Shown here piece by piece: positions 35,088-42,176 of a stretch of 64,000 nucleotides of DNA. Origin of the DNA: Chrysogorgia sp. JL179-B06 (lineage: Eukaryota; Cnidaria; Anthozoa; Scleralcyonacea; Chrysogorgiidae); the NCBI GenBank assembly GCA_035772405.1, contig JAYKKM010000253.1:1717001-1781000 (forward strand), in the 5' to 3' direction. The number at the start of each line of letters is the position of its first letter. Position 1 is the first letter of the stretch. The notes under the pieces are model-generated. The model made no database searches. It saw only the letters and a list, made by a program, of their open reading frames with translations, and had not been told where the DNA came from. The translations under genes and the position numbers were made by a program.

Positions 35088-35783
35088 ATGACTCAAGCCA
35101 GAGAAATCAGCGAAGAAGATATTGCCAACATGCTTAGAACGGCCTTTACCAGTGTGTCTACCCCACAAGACGCCCCTGGGTCCAACGTCTTAAACAAGTA
35201 CTTCTCAATATGCTCACCACTCCTTGACCTCAACCCCGACGGAGGGTTGCCAAAACGGTTTGGCTCTCAGGTCGACCACACAAGGAGTCTTCTCGACGCT
35301 TGGATTGATCTTCGGGAGGAGAGAGCCAACGAGCTTGCTGATAGATTAGCCGACGTAATCCCTGTGTGGTGTTACTCATCATTCAAGTACCTTATGTTAG
35401 CGAGTGATGTCTACTTGAATAACCCTAGTGGGTCCACAGCTACATTACTCGGTAATTTCCTCCAAGTGTTCTTAGCGACCCTTATGTGGAAACCATGCCC
35501 AACCAAAGCCAAAGCGTGGCTAGAGCTCGCTGCAAACCGCGACGTTCACGTTTGCAAGGTTGGGTGTGAGGAAATACTGGGTGTGGACGATATTAGGGAC
35601 CACGTACTCTCGCCCGCCCACAGACACTTTGTGAGAAATAAAAACATGTACACCTGTCACCCATGCGGTGTGGTCACCAACGACCCACTGTATCGCTTGA
35701 GACACGAGAGCTCGAGGTCCCACCTTAAAAACTTAGAGCTCCAGCGGATATTCAACATGGAACGACGGTTTCCACCAGAGTAA
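35088..35783 (+). CDS. Protein with two U1/matrin-like C2H2 zinc fingers
   Basis: A 231-residue protein. The first 150 residues are mostly helical without a recognised domain. The C-terminal part carries two zinc fingers with the wide H-x5-H spacing of U1/matrin-type fingers, which bind RNA or RNA-DNA hybrids in many proteins: C156-x3-C160...H172-x5-H178, and C190-x2-C193...H206-x5-H212. The first has the unusual C-x3-C spacing. It lies 29 bp upstream of the thymidine kinase on the same strand, and both genes share the same upstream arrangement (A/T run, then GTATAG, then ATG). I do not recognise it as a Polinton core gene. Its function is unknown. Confidence 0.8.
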   Translation: MTQAREISEEDIANMLRTAFTSVSTPQDAPGSNVLNKYFSICSPLLDLNPDGGLPKRFGSQVDHTRSLLDAWIDLREERANELADRLADVIPVWCYSSFKYLMLASDVYLNNPSGSTATLLGNFLQVFLATLMWKPCPTKAKAWLELAANRDVHVCKVGCEEILGVDDIRDHVLSPAHRHFVRNKNMYTCHPCGVVTNDPLYRLRHESSRSHLKNLELQRIFNMERRFPPE

Positions 35784-35801
35784 AAAAATATTTCTCTGGG
35801 G

Positions 35802-35807
35802 GTATAG
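35802..35807 (+). promoter_or_regulatory. GTATAG promoter-like element before thymidine kinase
   Basis: GTATAG lies 5 nt before the ATG, preceded by aaaaaaatatttctctggg. Compare GTATAG at 35078 (4 nt before ATG), CTATAG at 37386-37391 (2 nt before the minus-strand ATG) and GTATAA at 33923-33928 (5 nt before). Each of the four has an A- or T-run 15-25 nt further upstream. Function inferred only from recurrence. Confidence 0.4.
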
Positions 35808-35812
35808 TAACC

Positions 35813-36385
35813 ATGAGAAAAGTTGGTAAACTAGAGATCGTGATTGGTCCCATGTTCGCAGGAAAAACGACAGAGACTCTTCGCAGGTTAATCACGTTAA
35901 GTAAGTCAGGGCTCAAAGTCCTTTACATGAACAACACAGGTGACACTAGGCGAACTGACCACGCGTTCTCCACACATCGTCAGACCATTGTTGTCGGATC
36001 AGACAGTTTACCTGCGAAGCTAATCACCAACCTTCCGAGTTCTTCCGAGATAGCTGACTATGACGTCATCGGAATTGATGAAGGCCATTGGTACTCTGGG
36101 TTACTCCCAATTACCCGTGAATACATTAAAGCTGGCATTCACGTCATTATTTGTGGTCTCATAACAACAGAGCACTTAAAAAGACTTGGTGAGCTTGACA
36201 CACTCTTTCCAATGGCAGACGACATCACATTTCTAAAAGCGTATTGCGCCGTTTGTCGCGACACTTACGGAACAACTGTCGAAGCACCATTCAATTGGAG
36301 ATACAACCCAGGACCATCATTCGTTGGTGGTGCTGAGCAATATCGCGCAGTGTGCAGACGTCATCATCCTTCCACACAAAATTAG
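35813..36385 (+). CDS. tk: Thymidine kinase, TK1-like (type II)
   Basis: A 190-residue enzyme expected to phosphorylate thymidine to dTMP with ATP, raising dNTP supply for replication. Visible motifs: P-loop GPMFAGKTT (12-20); TRRTDH (45-50) at the usual metal/phosphate region; Walker-B-like VIGIDEGHW with the catalytic-base candidate E90; and a structural zinc site C145-x2-C148...C181-x2-H184. The length fits the family (about 175-235). Two differences stand out. The usual DEGQFF core reads DEGHWY, and the segment after the second beta strand reads CGLITTEHLKRL rather than the usual GLD..F....F lasso lead-in, so nucleoside specificity may differ. It is followed by a 20-bp hairpin (36386-36405). 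It is not part of the known Polinton core. Confidence 0.88.
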   Translation: MRKVGKLEIVIGPMFAGKTTETLRRLITLSKSGLKVLYMNNTGDTRRTDHAFSTHRQTIVVGSDSLPAKLITNLPSSSEIADYDVIGIDEGHWYSGLLPITREYIKAGIHVIICGLITTEHLKRLGELDTLFPMADDITFLKAYCAVCRDTYGTTVEAPFNWRYNPGPSFVGGAEQYRAVCRRHHPSTQN

Positions 36386-36405
36386 GGGTGTTCTCGGATA
36401 CCCCA
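36386..36405 (+). terminator. Possible 3' hairpin after thymidine kinase
   Basis: ggggt...acccc can pair around a 10-nt loop right after the stop codon. It may mark the RNA 3' end. Weak evidence. Confidence 0.25.
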
Positions 36406-36430
36406 CTTTTTAAATTTAGACATTGGTCAC

Positions 36431-36553
36431 ATGAAGCGTCCAATGTATCGTAGAAACATTTTTTCACACAGTGGTCAGAAGGTTTGTGAAATAAAGAGAG
36501 AAAGTTTCGCAGACACCTTTATCGAGTTAAAAAACGTCTTTAAAAAATGCTAG
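36431..36553 (+). CDS. Possible 40-aa basic micro-ORF
   Basis: An ATG at 36431 opens 40 codons (MKRPMYRRNIFSHSGQKV...ending FKKC) in the gap between thymidine kinase and the convergent Bro-nuclease gene. The composition is basic and protein-like, and genes in this element are tightly packed. Nothing else supports it, and it may be chance. Confidence 0.3.
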   Translation: MKRPMYRRNIFSHSGQKVCEIKRESFADTFIELKNVFKKC

Positions 36554-36621
36554 AACAGTCGTCGCTTCAAACGTTGTCTCAACAACGAGAACGAGCGCTA
36601 ATTCGACTCATTACTCGTTGT

Positions 36622-37383
36622 CTAAAAAGTCTCTTTACAATAACGTCTCTCATGGTTACTCAACGCTGACTTATTTTTAAATTTACGAAAACAGTGAGAG
36701 CACTGAAACCCAACGTCAAAGAGATATTTTATTACTGTGGTAATAGCGTCGTCGTACGAGTCGCACAACAACGTTAGATAACCAGCGGATTTGTATCTGA
36801 GCAACAGAGACTCCTGCTCTTTGGACGTCTTGCCTGTACCACCTGGGTTCTTGAACTCAATCACAAGCCCGCTGTGTTGTCGGTTTGCATTGGCAATAAT
36901 CAAGTCAGGCGTTCCACGTTGGTAACCTTTTTTCCACGAGTTTATTCTTTTACTCGAAGTGTCTTGATTCTCACCACAAGCGGCTATCAAAATAGCTTCT
37001 GGATAATATTTCCTAAGAAAGCCAACGACTTTCGTGTGAAGGTCGAACTCGGTGATCATTACGAATTGATTGTGTTTGAGACCAACGTTAGCTAAACTTT
37101 TTCTAACGCTTGGCAAGACTTCTGAGTGCACCCACCTTCCGAAGTGTTTCGCACGCTCCATTTTACTCGAGAACGTTAGTGAGTAGACCCCAAGTTCATT
37201 GATAAACGAGGCCTGCTCTATCTTCATTTTGCAATCAGGTTCGACGTGGTCGTTGACTGCATCTTTTGGTCGAGCATAACCTAGAGCGCTCGCGACTTCT
37301 CTTGCTTTGAACCATATTTCACCGTTGTGATTAACCGTCGTGATTTGGTGACCATCGAATAATTGCACTGAGTTGGTTGTCAT
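36622..37383 (-). CDS. Bro-N / VRR-NUC nuclease / C2HC zinc-finger fusion
   Basis: The 253-residue protein has three parts. Residues about 5-97 match the Bro-N DNA-binding fold (WFKAREVASALGYARPKDA, LGVYSLTFSSKMERAKHFGR, WVHSEVLPSVRK). Residues about 113-225 look like a VRR-NUC type PD-(D/E)xK nuclease: GTPDLII with P159-D160, VIEFK with E176 and K178, KEQESLLLRY with Q190, then GYLTLLCDSYDDA. The last 28 residues hold a C2HC finger (C228, C231, H244, C249). The catalytic residues are present. Bro-N is typical of phages and large eukaryotic DNA viruses; VRR-NUC enzymes act on DNA branches and flaps. Possible roles are replication repair or competition with other elements, both inference. CTATAG lies 2 nt before the ATG. 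Confidence 0.8.
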   Translation of the reverse strand: MTTNSVQLFDGHQITTVNHNGEIWFKAREVASALGYARPKDAVNDHVEPDCKMKIEQASFINELGVYSLTFSSKMERAKHFGRWVHSEVLPSVRKSLANVGLKHNQFVMITEFDLHTKVVGFLRKYYPEAILIAACGENQDTSSKRINSWKKGYQRGTPDLIIANANRQHSGLVIEFKNPGGTGKTSKEQESLLLRYKSAGYLTLLCDSYDDAITTVIKYLFDVGFQCSHCFRKFKNKSALSNHERRYCKETF

Positions 37384-37403
37384 TACTATAGCCTCGCAAA
37401 AAA

Positions 37404-37544
37404 CTACTCGACATAGGTGTCAGGTTTTTTATAGATCTGGTTTGTTGTGTACCAGTGCAGCAAATACGTTTTATTAGTCCTCAGTTTTCTACGTCGTCTG
37501 AAAAAGTTTCTAATGTTGCGAACCAGTTTTCTAAGCCAACCCAT
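37404..37544 (-). CDS. 46-aa arginine-rich peptide
   Basis: An ATG at 37544 (MGWLRKLVRNIRN...) opens 46 codons ending at TAG 37404-37406. The first half forms a potential cationic amphipathic helix with FFRRRRKLR; the second half is polar. It sits 8 bp from the next minus-strand gene and 20 bp from the Bro-nuclease start, which suits the tight packing of real genes here. The MGW start also places a Gly at position 2. The charge pattern suggests nucleic-acid condensation or membrane interaction. I know no homologue. Confidence 0.55.
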   Translation of the reverse strand: MGWLRKLVRNIRNFFRRRRKLRTNKTYLLHWYTTNQIYKKPDTYVE

Positions 37545-37552
37545 TACATAAC

Positions 37553-37762
37553 TTAGGTCACGTCTCCTACCACTCCCACAGTGTCTGATTCCGCGGGTAA
37601 CATAATAGGTTTGCCGTAAGTCTTTTTAGACCTCATACCAATCTCAGCGTGGAGCTCGAGAGTCACGTCACCGCGGCCAAATGACCCACCAGCTTTGAAC
37701 ATGTGATCAGTCGTCTTATTTATCTTATATGTTTCATGAGGTCTCGAAATACATGCTCCCAT
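37553..37762 (-). CDS. Short MGACIS-start protein (possible N-myristoylated)
   Basis: The 69-residue product begins MGACISRPHE. Gly at 2 and Ser at 6 fit the N-myristoylation rule, and Cys at 4 would suit palmitoylation. The remainder (GGSFGRGDVTLELHAEIGMR, SKKTYGKPIML) is beta-prone and without hydrophobic segments. Lipid attachment would tether it to membrane. Its ATG directly abuts the stop codon of the upstream fibre-like gene (37763), which implies co-expression. The function is unknown. Confidence 0.65.
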   Translation of the reverse strand: MGACISRPHETYKINKTTDHMFKAGGSFGRGDVTLELHAEIGMRSKKTYGKPIMLPAESDTVGVVGDVT

Positions 37763-38713
37763 TTACTTTACACCATATTCCTTCATCATTTCTCCACCCA
37801 TGATTATGATGTCTCGGTTCGTCATGTAGCCACTCACAATTTTCACACCGTAGAATTCTATCAACGATGGGTACGCATAAGGTGCGAGTGGTATTCTTGG
37901 TCGATGTATTCCAAAAATTGTTCCATAGGGTGTGCCTATCTTTTTCATATTCGCTACGAAGTCTGAATCGGTTGACTTAACGTTGTTGACTCTGACGTGT
38001 GAATTGTCCATTTGCCAGTGTATTGATATCATATGCATTTTACTTATGTCAATAATACTCGGAATAGTGCATATGCTCTCCATTGCTGGGATGCTACCAC
38101 CATACGCGAGTCCATTAGTCACACCAGTCTTGTACCCTATGAACTTATCCCACTGACCGTCGTCGTTTGATATAATTGTCTCCCAATTTGATCCAGCGGT
38201 TCTCATTGGTAACCTCACCACAACAAAAATGGAGAGATCACACCATTGCATACTCGGGCAATTAAAGTGAAGGCCTGACTCAAGTGGGATTGGTGTTAAC
38301 ACAGGGGATAGAAAACTTTGACTCACACCGCTGATGCCGATAATAGGACCATAAGCCGGGTTGTTTTGCACTAATTTACTTGTTTCACCAATAGCTTTCA
38401 CTTTGTTTGAACCATTGGTGTGAAATTCCACGTTTTTCAAGGCGTGTGTGCTAACGTTGAAGTCAAGCACAACATTGTAGGACTGACTCTTGAGGTAGCT
38501 TGATAGTAGTTGCTCTAGAGTTCTTTTATTCGCAGCGTCTGAGTCATCGACTGGGTCTGCTACGTTTTTTATCGCCGAGCCTTGCATGTCTATTATCCCA
38601 GACATCCTCCCACCGGTCGCGCTTAATTTGGGATCTTCGTCCAGATGCCTTTTCGTTCTCTTTAGTATTTTATCGTGAGGGTCGTCAGACTCATACCCAT
38701 AGTTTAGACTCAT
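37763..38713 (-). CDS. Fibre-like protein with tail-fibre collar motif
   Basis: A 316-residue protein. Residues about 36-70 (RMSGIIDMQGSAIKNVADPV, then DDSDAANKRTLEQLL) closely match the short collar repeat of phage tail fibres, where shafts trimerise. About 240 residues follow, rich in beta-strand-like, Gly/Pro-containing sequence (WCDLSIFVVVRLP, NDDGQWDKFIGY, IEFYGVKIVSGYMTNRD) and resembling a concanavalin/laminin-G-like jelly roll. I infer a virion surface fibre. Its ATG lies 2 bp after the stop of the 467-residue gene, and its stop touches the next gene. No signal peptide or membrane segment is present. Confidence 0.65.
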   Translation of the reverse strand: MSLNYGYESDDPHDKILKRTKRHLDEDPKLSATGGRMSGIIDMQGSAIKNVADPVDDSDAANKRTLEQLLSSYLKSQSYNVVLDFNVSTHALKNVEFHTNGSNKVKAIGETSKLVQNNPAYGPIIGISGVSQSFLSPVLTPIPLESGLHFNCPSMQWCDLSIFVVVRLPMRTAGSNWETIISNDDGQWDKFIGYKTGVTNGLAYGGSIPAMESICTIPSIIDISKMHMISIHWQMDNSHVRVNNVKSTDSDFVANMKKIGTPYGTIFGIHRPRIPLAPYAYPSLIEFYGVKIVSGYMTNRDIIIMGGEMMKEYGVK

Positions 38714-38715
38714 TA

Positions 38716-40119
38716 CTACTTCAAGGTGTATTTGGTTAGCAGATAACCAGAGGCTGCTGAGAACCCTAAGATTATCGCTAGCGTTGTCGTGTCTGACTTA
38801 CTTGTGGTGGTCTGTGCTATTTGATTGGTGGTGACCACTGTTTTCTTCGCGGCAGGTCCTAGCTTCGAAGGTCCTAGCTTTGAAGGTGGTGTGACTAGAG
38901 TTTCCAAGTGGAGTCCTGCCGCTTGATGGACTTTCTTGTGCTTCGCTTTTGACGCTCGGTGGTAGTTCAACCCGTCGTTGTACCCAAATGTCATCCCAGT
39001 TTCAGACGAAGTTCTGAGCACGTTATTGTAACCAACAATGGGGTCCTTTAACAAGACCATGCTTCTGGGGATCAGCCAAGTGTTGGGTGTCACAGCTGTG
39101 TCTAGCTTAACTTTGATCTCACTAATCGCTTTGTTCATAAGGTTGATCCAAACACTTGGTGAATATTGAACCACAGCGTTTTCAACGATGTCTCTAAAGA
39201 TTTGTTGCGTTTCTCGAGCACTAGCTCTAGTTCCCACGATGCTTTGCTTTGACCTCGCTTGGGCTCCAAGAATGGCGTACATGTAAACTTCAATCGATTG
39301 GTTTAGTAGTTCTTGTCCTAATGGTGTGAACCCATCAGAGTGTCTTGGGCAATACCGGCGGTAATCACCTTGGATGTCCTTGATGTATCTATTGTCAACA
39401 TCAGTCAATGGTACATGTCCTTTCAAAAGTCGCCAGTCAGGGAGGTACAGTCTTAAGATGTTGTTAATGTCAACTTGACTCTTACTCAAACGGAACATCA
39501 CACGACGAATGGTGAAGTATACGTGAAACCTCATGAGACCCACGACTTGCTTTGGGACGTCGACGTGATAACTTAAGTTCTGTAGAGACACCCCTGAGCG
39601 GTATGTAGCGATGTACATACCTGCGATCGCTTGATAGTAACTCTCGAGTAGAGTCCAAACTGTGTTAACGTTACCGCCAATTGCCTTGTCGTTGTGACGT
39701 CTTTTGGTGTCAATGAATATTTTCGGTAGGTCTGATTTGAAGGAATTATTGTCGTCAACAAAGACGTCAAAATTGTGGGTTGGGTAATTTAGGACGTATG
39801 GTGGAAACGTCTCAACTTCTCTGTAGCTCTTGTGGGTCTCTGTCAGTAATAACTTTGGGACACGTCCATCGCTCGACCATATTTTTGGGAATCTTGGTGT
39901 GTTGCTAAGGAATTTCGTAAAGCCCTCGTTCTTCGTGAACTTTGATGACTTTATGTTTATCATGTCAGAGTACTTTGGACCTGACTTGAAGTAAATGTCA
40001 ACGGTCTTGACTGTTTTGTTGTCGTCTGCGAGGTTGTATCCAAACTCAAACTTGTTTAGTTGCGCGTTTGGAAATTCACTAAGAAGAATTAGTTCACCTT
40101 GCTTTCTTTTTGTTAGCAT
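38716..40119 (-). CDS. Polinton protein of unknown function with C-terminal anchor
   Basis: A 467-residue protein starting MLTKRKQGELIL. The body mixes helix and strand, with FPPYVLNYPTHNFDVFVDDN, VWTLLESYYQAIAGMYI, RFHVYFTIRRVMFRL, DYRRYCPRHSDGFTPLG and SPSVWINLMNKAISE. A Thr/Ser-rich linker (about 425-442) leads to one C-terminal transmembrane segment (about 443-463, TTTLAIILGFSAASGYLL). I recognise no enzyme motif. Its position among structural genes, just upstream of the fibre-like gene, suggests a virion protein, possibly a membrane-anchored one. The reading frame is intact over its whole length. Confidence 0.7.
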   Translation of the reverse strand: MLTKRKQGELILLSEFPNAQLNKFEFGYNLADDNKTVKTVDIYFKSGPKYSDMINIKSSKFTKNEGFTKFLSNTPRFPKIWSSDGRVPKLLLTETHKSYREVETFPPYVLNYPTHNFDVFVDDNNSFKSDLPKIFIDTKRRHNDKAIGGNVNTVWTLLESYYQAIAGMYIATYRSGVSLQNLSYHVDVPKQVVGLMRFHVYFTIRRVMFRLSKSQVDINNILRLYLPDWRLLKGHVPLTDVDNRYIKDIQGDYRRYCPRHSDGFTPLGQELLNQSIEVYMYAILGAQARSKQSIVGTRASARETQQIFRDIVENAVVQYSPSVWINLMNKAISEIKVKLDTAVTPNTWLIPRSMVLLKDPIVGYNNVLRTSSETGMTFGYNDGLNYHRASKAKHKKVHQAAGLHLETLVTPPSKLGPSKLGPAAKKTVVTTNQIAQTTTSKSDTTTLAIILGFSAASGYLLTKYTLK

Positions 40120-40142
40120 CTACATAACACACACTATATTAT

Positions 40143-40235
40143 ATGGTCAGGGTCGTAGTGTTGATTAGAGGTCCAACGGAGACTGTGGATCTACCAGAAG
40201 CACTTTTGACGTTTGGCTCAGATGTACTTTTTTGA
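40143..40235 (+). other. Short ORF resembling the start of the downstream penton-like gene
   Basis: 30 codons beginning MVRVVVLIRGPTETVDL align without gaps to MRKLTVFIEGQEKVVSF at 40354. There are 6 identities in the first 27 positions and many conservative matches. This may be the remnant of a tandem duplicate, but the minus strand here also carries an ORF (40165-40329), and the two readings cannot both be meaningful. Confidence 0.25.
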
Positions 40236-40329
40236 TGAGGTCTGCCTTCGCGTCGTGTGTAGCCTTCGATGTGTTAGCCATCGCGCGTTTGTAGTGCTTT
40301 CCATAGTACTCATGAAGGGCTTTCTGCAT
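40165..40329 (-). CDS. Possible 54-aa small protein
   Basis: The minus-strand ATG at 40329 opens 54 hydrophilic codons (MQKALHEYYGKHYKRAMANT... ending QSPLDL). The stop is 46 bp before the start of the 467-residue gene on the same strand, so it would be first in that transcript. The composition is protein-like and helical. A competing plus-strand reading exists at 40143-40235. The function is unknown. Confidence 0.4.
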   Translation of the reverse strand: MQKALHEYYGKHYKRAMANTSKATHDAKADLIKKVHLSQTSKVLLVDPQSPLDL

Positions 40330-40353
40330 ATAATATACCATATGTTATACATA

Positions 40354-41061
40354 ATGCGAAAGTTGACGGTATTCATTGAAGGTCAAGAAAAGGTTGTGTC
40401 CTTTGACAACGCGATGATGATCGTGAGTGACAACCCATACATTATAGTCAAGACAGCCACTGTGTTTTGGGACTACAATAACATATTTGATAGCGACTCC
40501 ACTCAGCTCTCCGCGCTGAGCCACCCTTCGAGTGATCTTAAAAGTACGATAACGAGTGGAGGGTACGCTAGCTTCGACGCACTGGCCAGACTCTTAGAAC
40601 AAGATTTTAAAACAAGTGGGGGAGGGGGGAGGGACCTTGAGATAAAGAAATTGCCGCTCACAAGTAGATCTATGTTTAAGGCTAGCGCCCCAGTCACGCT
40701 TAAAGGTGTTCTTGGACCTCTATTTGGTTTCGCGAGGGATAGGGTGATTAAGGGTGACTCACGGTGGCACGTCAGCCCAAACGAGGTCGACATGAACAGA
40801 GGCCTGAAGTACATAGAAATCTTATGTGATATCGTTGACTCTGAGAACAACGTGGGTATTGATGGGAAGCGAAGCAGTGTGATCGCAACGTTGCCGATAC
40901 CCACCGAACAGTCTTTGAATGGGTCAGTGCAACGTCATGTGGACATTGAATCCAAGGTGAGTATTAAAAAAGGTGTTTACTCAAGTATGACGTTTCGCGT
41001 CAAACCAAATAATGGTGGTGTCAAAATTGGCGCGGTGCTATTGGAACTGTATATTGTGTGA
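40354..41061 (+). CDS. Penton-like (minor capsid) protein candidate
   Basis: I start it at ATG 40354 (MRKLTVFIEGQE), giving 235 residues; ATG 40342 is 12 nt upstream in the same frame, and the longer open frame to 40213 looks non-coding. Visible features are an N-terminal strand region, YASFDALARLLEQDF, LGPLFGF, WHVSPNEVDMNRGLKYIEIL and a series of strands ending KIGAVLLELYIV. This order (G.Y...., LLGF, W....V.....Y..I.CD.VD..) is what I associate with the single-jelly-roll penton-type ORF of invertebrate Polintons. It would form the capsid vertices. It lies 5 nt ahead of the integrase start and is possibly co-transcribed. Confidence 0.6.
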   Translation: MRKLTVFIEGQEKVVSFDNAMMIVSDNPYIIVKTATVFWDYNNIFDSDSTQLSALSHPSSDLKSTITSGGYASFDALARLLEQDFKTSGGGGRDLEIKKLPLTSRSMFKASAPVTLKGVLGPLFGFARDRVIKGDSRWHVSPNEVDMNRGLKYIEILCDIVDSENNVGIDGKRSSVIATLPIPTEQSLNGSVQRHVDIESKVSIKKGVYSSMTFRVKPNNGGVKIGAVLLELYIV

Positions 41062-41066
41062 ATTAT

Positions 41067-42170
41067 ATGGAGCTTGGTGTGGAAACAGAACAAGGGTTGA
41101 GAGACATTTACTATAATCCCAAGACAGGGTATACTGGTGTAGAGAGGTTGTATCAAAGTGCGTTAGAAAATGGATTGGCAGTAACTAGAAAAACAGTGAA
41201 AGAATGGTTGACAGCGCAGGACACCTACACTAGGTACAAACCCATCGTGAGAAGACATAAATTCCGCGCGACTTTTGTTGGATTTCTTGGTGAAGAGCTC
41301 CAAATGGACTTAGTGGACATGAGTAAGTATTCAAAACAGAATGGCGGTTATTATTGGATATTGACAGGCATTGAAATATTGAGTAGATATGCTTTTGGAA
41401 TTGCAGTTTACAGAAAAGACACTAAGAACATGACTAAGGCTGTTGGGGAGCTATTGAGTGACTTTAAAGATCGGTTTGGAACCATACCTAAGTTAGCGCA
41501 ATTTGATGATGGACTCGAGTTCTACAACGTTGGTGTGAAAAGTTTGCTGAAAGAACATGGTGTTGAATATTTCAGCACAAAGAGTGATAAAAAGGCCGCT
41601 GTTGTTGAGCGTTTTAATAGAAGTCTCAAGAGCATTATGTGGAAGTACTTTTACACCCGTGGGACATACAAATGGATTGACGCTTTGGATCAGTTTGTGA
41701 GCAATTACAATAGCAGTGTGAACCGAAGCATTATGACGAAGCCAAAGGATGTCAATAAGTCAAACGAAGGCGAAGTTTGGACCACTTTGTTTGGTCACCA
41801 ATTTGCAGACAATCCATTGCCAAAGTTTAGAGTTGGTGAATCGGTGAGAATTAGTAAATACAAGAGTGTGTTCACAAAGGGCTACGAAGCCAACTTCACT
41901 GAAGAGCTGTTTAAAGTGGTAAAGGTTATTCGTGGTGATCCGAATGTGTACGAAATTGAGGACATAAGTGGTGAACAGATTATTGGGAAATTTTATGAAC
42001 AGGAATTATCGCTGGTCAATAAGAAACCTGGTGGCGATGTGTACAGAGTTGAAAAGGTGTTGAAAAGAAAGAGAGTCAGAGGAAAGAAGATGGCGCTGGT
42101 CAAATGGTTAGGTTATGAGAGCAAACATAATTCGTGGATACCGGAAAGCGACATTCAAAATGTGAGCTAG
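41067..42170 (+). CDS. DDE (retroviral-type) integrase with chromodomain
   Basis: A 367-residue integrase counted from ATG 41067; a GTG at 41058 is in frame but an unlikely start. The N-terminal 65 residues are helical (TGVERLYQSAL...TRKTVKEWL). The rve core follows with D81 (LQMDLVDM), D147/D148 (AQFDDGLEF) and E181 (VVERFNRSLKS). An SH3-like segment comes next (FRVGESVRISKYKSVFTKGY). The C-terminal chromodomain (about 325-363) contains YRVEKVLKRK, ALVKWLGYESKHNSWIPE and its aromatic positions Y, W and W. It should join the TIR ends to host DNA and leave the 6-bp duplication seen here. The chromodomain could steer insertion to histone-marked chromatin. The frame is intact. Confidence 0.93.
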   Translation: MELGVETEQGLRDIYYNPKTGYTGVERLYQSALENGLAVTRKTVKEWLTAQDTYTRYKPIVRRHKFRATFVGFLGEELQMDLVDMSKYSKQNGGYYWILTGIEILSRYAFGIAVYRKDTKNMTKAVGELLSDFKDRFGTIPKLAQFDDGLEFYNVGVKSLLKEHGVEYFSTKSDKKAAVVERFNRSLKSIMWKYFYTRGTYKWIDALDQFVSNYNSSVNRSIMTKPKDVNKSNEGEVWTTLFGHQFADNPLPKFRVGESVRISKYKSVFTKGYEANFTEELFKVVKVIRGDPNVYEIEDISGEQIIGKFYEQELSLVNKKPGGDVYRVEKVLKRKRVRGKKMALVKWLGYESKHNSWIPESDIQNVS

Positions 42171-42176
42171 TGTAAT

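Noticed and set aside
41058..41066. GTG start for the integrase
   Set aside because: A eukaryotic element would normally use the ATG at 41067. The same reasoning moved the starts of 33917, 34603 and 42845 to ATG.
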